Shown: piece after piece, positions 57,327-64,000 of the stretch | Numbering within the stretch: the first letter of the stretch is position 1 | Layout of the letters: every line of letters starts with the position of its first letter | DNA from: Microvelia longipes | Taxonomy: Eukaryota > Arthropoda > Insecta > Hemiptera > Veliidae | Assembly: GCA_018340805.1 (NCBI GenBank) | Contig: JACMZG010001908.1 | Location: 45,763,117 to 45,827,116 of the forward strand | Reading direction: 5' to 3' | Length of the DNA: 64,000 bases | Translations under genes and position numbers: made by a program | The notes under the pieces: generated by a model | Databases searched by the model: none | What the model saw: only the letters and a program-made list of their open reading frames with translations | What the model was told of the DNA's origin: nothing

Positions 57327-58771
57327 TTTAAGTATTGCAGTAACTTTAAACTGTTTGTCTGATTATATTAATTATGGAAGGTGTTAAGGTTACTTTTTCG
57401 ATGTTTCTAAATTCAACCGATAGGGTCTCTCTACTTATAATATAATCTCTATGAATTTATGCGCTTAATGATGTTTTATATACGCAATACCCAACAGTTT
57501 ATCTACGAATATAGGTTAACCATATCCTATAATTACTCCATATTTAATTTGTTTATTTTATTTATTTTAATTCATTGCACAAAGCTAGTTTGATGGATAA
57601 AACAACTCACATTACTGATACAAGCGCATTGATCCAGTAAGAGTATTAAAAAGTTTATACCTATTGCTTAGCAATCTTCTAATAGCTTCTAAAGAAAACA
57701 AAAAAGTAAAAGTCGCGTGTAAAAAATTACCACATATTTTTCTTAGGTTGTATATACAGTATAAAAGATAAATCTGTAAGAATGTTTACTTTTCTCTAAG
57801 CTAAAGATTTAATACGACACAATGTTTGAATGGCAACATTTTGTTTTCCTTGAAACCTCTCTATGTATAGGAAATATCTTGCCTCCAACATAAATATTAT
57901 TTTTATACCTCGTAGCAATATACAGCTGAAAACATTAACTACGTCGAACTGCATGCAATTATTTAAAAACTCAATCTGGCTTTAGCTATATTCTTATAGG
58001 AACATGTAATGTATTTATATTTTATACGAAATTCAGACTTTAACTGATAGCTTGTAGCTGCCGAATCGGGTTGTATGGAGATGTGTATAGAGACATGCAC
58101 CATTAAAAATACAACAGTAAATCTCCCCAATATATTCAATAATAACAAAAATATTAGGCCCATCTAAAATTAGATGTTTTGAGAAAGTGTGCCAGCCACA
58201 ATTTTGTTGTGCTTTAAACTAGATCAAGAAAACAATGTGTCCACATACATGCATGTAAACAAGTGAATTTTTTTGTTTTTTTTTTTTTGAAGGATCATGT
58301 CATTTATTCATTTTCTATGTTTGTTATTATTTGTTATTTTATTTTTAATATTTATCTATAGCAAACACTAACTAAAACGATTTATTAAGTTCCATACAAA
58401 ATAAAGAGACCATTCTTTTTTTCCAGAAAATAGTATCCGCAACCATGTAATTATAATAGTTGTGAAAAAATAAATATCATTATTGTGTACAATTATCCTA
58501 AGATTTTATAACAATCATTACTTTTAATACAATTATTAATATTTATTTGTTTTATTGTTTAGTCTTATGATTAAACTTATCTTAAATTAAAAGAAGCAAA
58601 ATTTGTTTGATGACACAACCAGGAATCAATCTTTTATTTTCTCTAACAAACAAAATCAAAACATTGTTACCATAGTAACCAAATATGCTAATATAAATAA
58701 ACAATTGAAATCATAATATAACATTAGAGATATTTGCTTTTGTGTCCATAACACGTACATGCATAGATAAA
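57327..58771. other. AT-rich spacer with a family E relic
   Basis: 'ggttactttttcgatgtttc' near 57388 and 'aatataatctctatgaa' near 57440 match one end of the family E element. Otherwise nothing recognised. Confidence 0.4.
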
Positions 58772-59030
58772 CAATAAGGCGCGGTCGAATATCCACGGCC
58801 TTCTAGAACGTTGGATCACCAACAAACTTTTTTTATAACTTTTTTTTCAAAATGTTTTAGTAATTAGCCGGATTTGTGATAAATGAAGCCTATTTCCGTA
58901 ATCTGCACGCTTTTTTGGTTAATCTCAAAGAGTATTTACATTCACTCAACGATTTATTTTTAATCTAACTTGGTACATACATAACTACTGTTAGACGTCA
59001 ATATTTTGTGTTATATTTTGACATGTCATA
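58772..59030 (+). repeat. Dispersed repeat H, copy 2
   Basis: Partner of 23834-24135, same strand, with about 30 bases missing after 'caccaacaaactttttt'. Confidence 0.8.
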
Positions 59031-59147
59031 TTTGTTAACATTGACATTGACATGTGAACATTGGCACCATCGTTTTCTTAAAATAATAACAATAATTAAT
59101 TTTTAGTGTTTTAGACTTAAGATTTAAATTTGCTATCTAAATATAAC

Positions 59148-59424
59148 ATCTCGGATTGGCGCAAACGGTTAAGTAAAGGAAACAAAAAAATTAAAACTCT
59201 GACATTAGAGGTTCAAATCCAGGGGGACGGACAGTATGGGTGAAGTAAGAGTGAGAAATTAAATTTTTCACTTTTTACCAATTTATACGAATTTCTTATA
59301 GAGCTTTCTTGGGATCACTCATCCATCGACTCCTCATCATTCTAGCGCTGAAAAGCGGATAAAAAGACTTGATTACCCTCAACAGCTCGTTGTTTGGTTG
59401 AATAAAAATAAATAAATAAAAATG
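59148..59424 (+). mobile_element. tRNA-derived SINE with AATA-rich tail
   Basis: A-box-like TTGGCGCAAACGG (59157-59169) and perfect B box GGTTCAAATCC (59211-59221), then a ~180-bp body ending in 'aataaaaataaataaataaa' (59400-59419). A tRNA head, unrelated body and AT-rich simple tail is the usual SINE layout. The cloverleaf is not intact. Target duplication not evident. Confidence 0.65.
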
Positions 59425-61280
59425 ACAGAAATAAAAATTTCTGACAGTTTCACGCTTCCACCACTAGACTGTACTACTTGAGCCTCCTGCATCCCATCAA
59501 CTATTTTTTTTAATCTTTGAGTGAGCCATCTATGTTAATATTGTTTATCTATGCGTACATGTCCTGCAGTTTTTGTGGCAGAAAAATGAAATATTATTTA
59601 CTTTTTCTCACCTCCAACTGTAGATGTTTAGGGAAAGTATTGCGTTCACCCGAAAAATCAAAAAACCAAGGGTTCTTCGCAATAATTTGTTTGAACCACT
59701 CTTATCCTGTTTTGAAAGGTATTCATCATCCTGTGTGTCCATGAGTCTATATCACGCACAACTCCCGCTGTGTCTATAGGGTTGAAACTTGACACAAAAA
59801 TAAGACTTAAAGCCTAATTCTGCTGCCCAAAAGATAATATCTTCAGACCAGGGTAAAAACGTTTAAAAAATTGAAAATTTGACAGATTGAGTTGGCATTT
59901 GACTCTAATGCTCATCTATAAATGGTCAATGGATAAAATAAATATAATTTCGATATTAGTCACTGATTTTATTGGCTTTTGAATTTTCAAACTTTGACGG
60001 CCTCTAACTTTAAATCATTTAATTGTTTTTTGACATTAAACATATCGTCAGACAGTGTCAAATACAAATAATTAGCAGTCAAACTTACATCTTTGATTAT
60101 TGTTAGTCTATTAATTGTTTGGTAAATATAATTAAAATAATTTTATGCATTGGAACTGTATGCAAATAAATATTAAAATTGTGTATATTACAACGTAATA
60201 TACAAAAGTCTATAAAGTGTATATTATACACTTTTATGACGTGTTTGTAATTTAGAAGGATAAATATGAATTTTATTTTGTTGGCATAAATATATATATT
60301 ATGTGAACCGGAGATATCTCTGAGTGCTATATAAACTTTAAATACTTAATTGTAAATAAATTTGGTTGGAATTAATTTGAAAATTATTATGCAATTAGGG
60401 ATTTACTTTCGCCTTATTTATGAGGTTGGAGGAAGGTACGGTTTATTTATGGGTAGGACTGAATAAGGGGTTTGGGGCTCGGAAAATAAGTATAAGAAGG
60501 ATTTGTAAGTGTAGACGGAGCAAAATGATAAACTATATTCGGGTGGGAATTATCGGTGAGAAATATTTACCAAAGAACTGTATTTCACAGAATTTCCCTT
60601 TGCCGTCAGTTCCCCTGTATTTTACTGAAGTTTCCCGCCAGTTTTTAAAGAAGTAAATACATGGAAAAATTTTACCTCTTTTATGGCTTAAATAGACAAA
60701 ATATAACCAAGAAAAGGTAGGGGAAAATTTACTCTTGTTGCTTTTCTACCTTGGGAAATTCTCATGCGTGAAATTCGCAACTATATTATTCCCCCTTTTT
60801 TTATTCATTTTACCGCTGAAATGAAAAAGTGCGAATATTACGGCTAAAAACAGAAAAAGATTCCAACAAATAAAACCTTTGAAAAAATTCTTTTCCCTAT
60901 TTTTCCAGACAATTTTCAAAATGGTGTGAATTTTTTTCTTACCGCCATCTCGTAGACAATGGTTCTAAATGTCAAAAAAGGAGGGGGAGTTTAGAAGGAC
61001 GTTAGCAATTTTTTGAAACTCATAAAAACAAAGAAACTTTTTTTTTCTCTAGAACACCCTTGAAATAGTTTTAAAAAGCTTTTTCAAAATTATATTCTTT
61101 TCACAAACATATTTTTTCATTTTAGTTTTTTTTCTCAGACGATTTTAATACTTGATTTTTTTTTCTAAAAAAATTAAAAATTTCACATTATTAAAGTAAA
61201 TTCACATTAAATGTATATTTCATCACATATTACCTATATTTATAAGTCCAAATGTAATCAATGATATAATAGTTATTTAT
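59425..61280. other. AT-rich spacer, mostly unassigned
   Basis: 59600-59800 loosely resembles the 5' end of the composite repeat ('tttttctcacctccaactgt', 'gggaaagtattgcgttcac'). A 78-codon frame (60420-60656) has no recognisable domain. Confidence 0.4.
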
Positions 61281-61503
61281 GCACCAAGGGAGTAAGGAAT
61301 GTCATTATTCCCCTGAGCATTATGTTGGTTCCTGAGGCAAAAGCCGAGGGAACCAAAGGATGTAAATCCTGAGGCGAAGCCGAGGGATTTATTTGTTTAA
61401 CTCCTGAGGCGAAGCCGAGGGAGTTGTAGCTATTTACTCCCGAGGCGAAGCCGAGGTAGGAAATTGTTGCGAGGGAATAATGGCATTTTACTCCCAAGGT
61501 GCA
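61281..61503. mobile_element. Hairpin element with five GAGGCGAAGCCGAGG units
   Basis: 'gcaccaagggagtaa' and 'gtcattattccc' at the left are mirrored by 'gggaataatggcattttact' and 'cccaaggtgc' at the right. Between the arms are four to five copies of 'cctgaggcgaagccgaggg' separated by 20-30 bases. The units contain the GCGAAGC hairpin core. Non-coding. Confidence 0.75.
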
Positions 61504-61594
61504 TACAAGATTTTATCTCCAGACGTCGACATTGAAAATAAAGTAAGAATGTCTTTTTTAATTTCTTTTTTCAAGATTTTTCAACTGAAAACTA

Positions 61595-62033
61595 TCTTAC
61601 CTTTATCATAAGAAACTCGTCGTTTGATGAATTATGCAAAAAGTCTTCAACTTGGTTCTTAGTAAAACATTCGCTTTCTTTGCAACATAACCTTTGTTTT
61701 TTCTTTTTAATAACGCTATTAGTGATGCATAACTATTGATATTAAAAGTTTCTCTCACAAAGCAAAGATGATTTGATCATTGAATACAGTGACCGCGTTT
61801 GACGCTTGTTTTGTTTTTCATTCATTATTAAAATAAACAAGCAATGCATTTTCATTTACTTGTTGTATATTATGATCATGACACCAACTTTTTAAATTGT
61901 TACTTGCATTGTCATATAACTTTTTCGATTTCGTTGGTAACAAGTTTTCTTTTACCAAGTTCGCTTCAATAGCAATGTCAGGAGGTGTATTGTTAAAAAG
62001 TTCGTCAATATCACAAACAATATTATCTGACAT
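61595..62033 (-). pseudogene. Tyrosine-recombinase-like (Crypton/DIRS-type) N-terminal fragment
   Basis: On the minus strand from ATG at 62033: MSDNIVCDIDELFNNTPPDI, then ENLLPTKSKKLYDNASNNLK, SWCHDHNIQQVNENALLVYF, as in the SAM-like core-binding domain of animal transposon tyrosine recombinases. After a stop at 61818 the similarity goes on in other frames: YSMIKSSLLCERNF, INSYASLIALLKRKNKGY, then KNQVEDFLHNSSNDEFLMIK before GTAAGA near 61605, which may be a real donor site. At least two frameshifts and one missing stretch. The catalytic C-terminal domain (R..HxxR..Y) is not in sight. Family named from pattern memory; moderate trust. Confidence 0.5.
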
Positions 62034-62465
62034 AATTGAAATATTAGAGTAGAATATTAGAGCAGTTATAAGTAATATTTGATCTAATTATAAAAGTTTA
62101 AGACAGGTTAAACAGTTAAAGCTAAGGTTTTAAACTAAAAAAAAACTTTGATTTAATGATATTTTGTCGAAAAAACAATGAGTATGCAAATCTTAAAATG
62201 ATTTTAAAAAATCAGGATAGCCAACTTAATTTTTTTTTACTTTTAAATAAAGAACTAGTTTTTATTTTTTAAATTATTTATTCTTATATTATTATTAGCA
62301 GTACACTAGTTCTACTTAAAATTATTGTTAATGTTATATTCTTTTTTTATACATCTTATTCTTGTATATCTTCTTATTTATAGGTATCTTAGTTTTCAAA
62401 TAAAAATAATTATATACTATTCATTTTGTCGATTATTAAGTTAAGTTGGCAACTGTTACTTTTTA
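62034..62465. other. AT-rich spacer, nothing recognised
   Basis: Upstream side of the recombinase-like fragment. No promoter recognised. Confidence 0.4.
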
Positions 62466-62512
62466 CTCCCAAGGGAGTAAAAAGTACTTTTTACTCCCTT
62501 GGGAGTGAAAAG
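62460..62512. repeat. Double palindrome of ACTTTTTACTCCC units
   Basis: Two adjacent 26-bp dyads centred on CCCAAGGG and CCCTTGGG, joined by AAAAAGTACTTTTT, so three nested palindromes overlap. The same 'ctcccaaggg' ends occur in the hairpin at 61281-61503. Confidence 0.8.
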
Positions 62513-63224
62513 TGATTCTTAACTCTCTTAAAACTAGTCATTAAATTTCGTATTATATACCGTCTGGAGATAAACAAGTTTAAAGCTTAGTGAGATCATA
62601 TTTAAGGTTTTGATTAAGTCTTGTCTCTCCCCGAGCTTCGTCCCCTTAAACTCCTATTTATTCCTTTTTCACGTTATTCCTTCACCATTTTGCAGCAGGA
62701 CGAAATTTGGTTGTTCTATGAAATTAAGACTGATTGTGCATTTGTAGGACTAGCGATTTGGAATATAAATATATAGCCTATTACGCATATAGCGCAATAG
62801 TCAAGGCTTGAAATAAATCAAATGCTCAATTTCCTTTAGAAATTCACAATTCACAAAGAAGTGAGTGAATTTAAACTCAGTCTGATGCTTTCAAACACAA
62901 ACGTTATAACATCGATTTGGAAGTACAAATTATTCCATGCGCCTTTCCATAACAATTCTCAACTGCAAACTGCTTTTGACATCTAATAATTTTGATTGCC
63001 AAATTTTTTACACCTAAGTCCGATTTACGGGTTACACATTTTATTGCTTATCGTTATCCTATTTTACTTGCTTCGATGGCAAATGGTGGCAATTAATGTG
63101 GCTCACTAAATCTAAAAAGAGAGTTACTGACTACGACTAGAAAGGAGAATCCTCGACAAGTTGTTTCTTCCTCTCTGTAATATAAGGCAAGTCTAAAATT
63201 CGAAGTCAATCATAGTAATATATA
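62513..63224. other. Spacer, nothing recognised
   Basis: No supported feature. Confidence 0.4.
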
Positions 63225-63515
63225 GTAGTGGGGGAATAGCCTATTTCAATTCATTGAGAGGCCTGAAACACCATTTGAGCCTCTCAGGGGCTCTGTGTAA
63301 CCTCAATGAAACCTCCTTTAAGAGTGAGTTAAGGTTATAATAAATCAATTAATCTTGCCTTCCACCACATTAATTGTGTTTTGATTTGTATTTTAACGTT
63401 CTACTATATAAGTTATTGTCATTTTGTACCGATTATTTGATTATATTTATAGGTTGTCTGGTTACTTATTCGATGTTTCAAAATTTAACCTATAGAGCCC
63501 CCCTAGTAGTATACA
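63225..63515. mobile_element. ~290-bp TIR element (family E), inverted relative to 21845-22133
   Basis: 'tatatagtagtggggg' at the left is mirrored by 'cccccctagtagtata' at the right. The interior has 'gagaggcctgaaacacc', 'gcctctcaggggctctg' and 'aacctcaatgaaacctcc', as in the other copy. Confidence 0.65.
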
Positions 63516-64000
63516 TCTGTGAAGTCAATAATGAAATCTAAAGGATGTAATGAGATATTAATCCTTCAATAGGTTGGTAACATAATTTCAAAAATAATAA
63601 GCATGAATATAAATTTCTTTTCACTCCTGGCTGCAATTGGTGTACGATATGTTAATCCCTTATCCCTTGCTAATCTCTCTGGACTTTATTCTAGAAATTA
63701 GGTCACAATATAAAGTGGGTTTAAATGTAAAATATTAGGATTATTACATCGAAACCCTCAACATATTTGCTTTGCACTGCATCCTTTGTCCTTTGTACTG
63801 CAAGACTTGAACAGATTGAAATTATGGTTATATAAGTCGTACCCCTGATAAGATAAGACAGCAGTTGTAGTTTCAACTGGGCTTGCAAATTAGGGTCAAT
63901 AAATAATGCGTTTCATTATTTTAGTCGAATCAAAAGCTTAAATTTTAAAGCTTGAGAGCTTTATTTTTAACAAATGGTTCTAAAGTAAAGTGAACCTATT
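63516..64000. other. AT-rich spacer, nothing recognised
   Basis: No supported feature up to the window end. Confidence 0.4.

Noticed and set aside
61273..61497. LGFASGV-repeat frame
   Set aside because: Product of the GAGGCGAAGCCGAGG units in the hairpin element.

Overview
This window looks like AT-rich, non-coding, repeat-dense nuclear DNA from an animal, most likely an arthropod and probably an insect. Reasons: no stretch is gene-dense, canonical GT-AG splice signals are present, RNase H-bearing non-LTR retrotransposon debris is present, tRNA-derived SINEs and palindromic MITEs are common, and long (AT)n tracts occur. A hemipteran is my guess from the style of repeats (GAGCGAAGCGAGC-type units), but the sequence alone does not prove it. 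No bacterial-type gene, operon, rRNA operon or CRISPR array is visible. I found one credible host-gene piece, a 118-base internal coding exon at 25087-25204 with a good acceptor and a GTAAGT donor. Much of the window may therefore be intron or intergenic DNA around a gene with very large introns.

Layout. 0-10 kb: copies of a composite repeat that carries a 5S-rRNA-derived segment, a foldback MITE (1.3-1.7 kb), a decayed LINE with RNase H (5.2-6.2 kb) sitting inside a 24-bp minisatellite, and a nearly perfect palindromic MITE with TA target sites (7.9-8.1 kb). 10-17 kb: a tRNA-headed SINE, a TA-flanked MITE (12.1 kb), a 600-bp foldback (14.1 kb), and diverged tandem repeats. 17.5-20.7 kb: a 3.2-kb unit with terminal inverted repeats that encloses a 1.5-kb satellite of ~53-bp units. 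21-25 kb: a near-complete composite element and a TACG/TACA microsatellite. 25-35.6 kb: the exon, two inverted copies of an unusually long (~0.93 kb) tRNA-headed SINE (one with a clear 13-bp target duplication), several minisatellites, and an apparently perfect 292-bp inverted repeat (28.65-29.36 kb). 35-48 kb: more composite copies with nested insertions, including a 529-bp TIR element with a 9-bp target duplication and a Penelope-like hairpin insertion with a ~15-bp duplication. 48-64 kb: a 1.2-kb degraded 34-bp satellite, four dispersed copies of a ~290-bp palindromic MITE (32-55 kb), a 5'-truncated LINE with an (ATTT)n tail, a 1.2-kb TIR element, another SINE, and a frameshifted tyrosine-recombinase-like fragment.

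There is no gene system in the usual sense. The elements interact mainly by nesting: the composite repeat is the commonest landing pad. Two recurrent small structures cut across unrelated repeats. One is a CTGANGATG-stem-loop-GAAA motif (seven loci), which resembles a hammerhead-ribozyme core. The other is the GCGAAGC mini-hairpin core, found in three or more repeat families. These, the 5S-carrying composite element, the satellite-bearing TIR unit and the perfect inverted repeat are the best candidates for undescribed biology. All repeat boundaries are by eye, and family names are inference unless stated.
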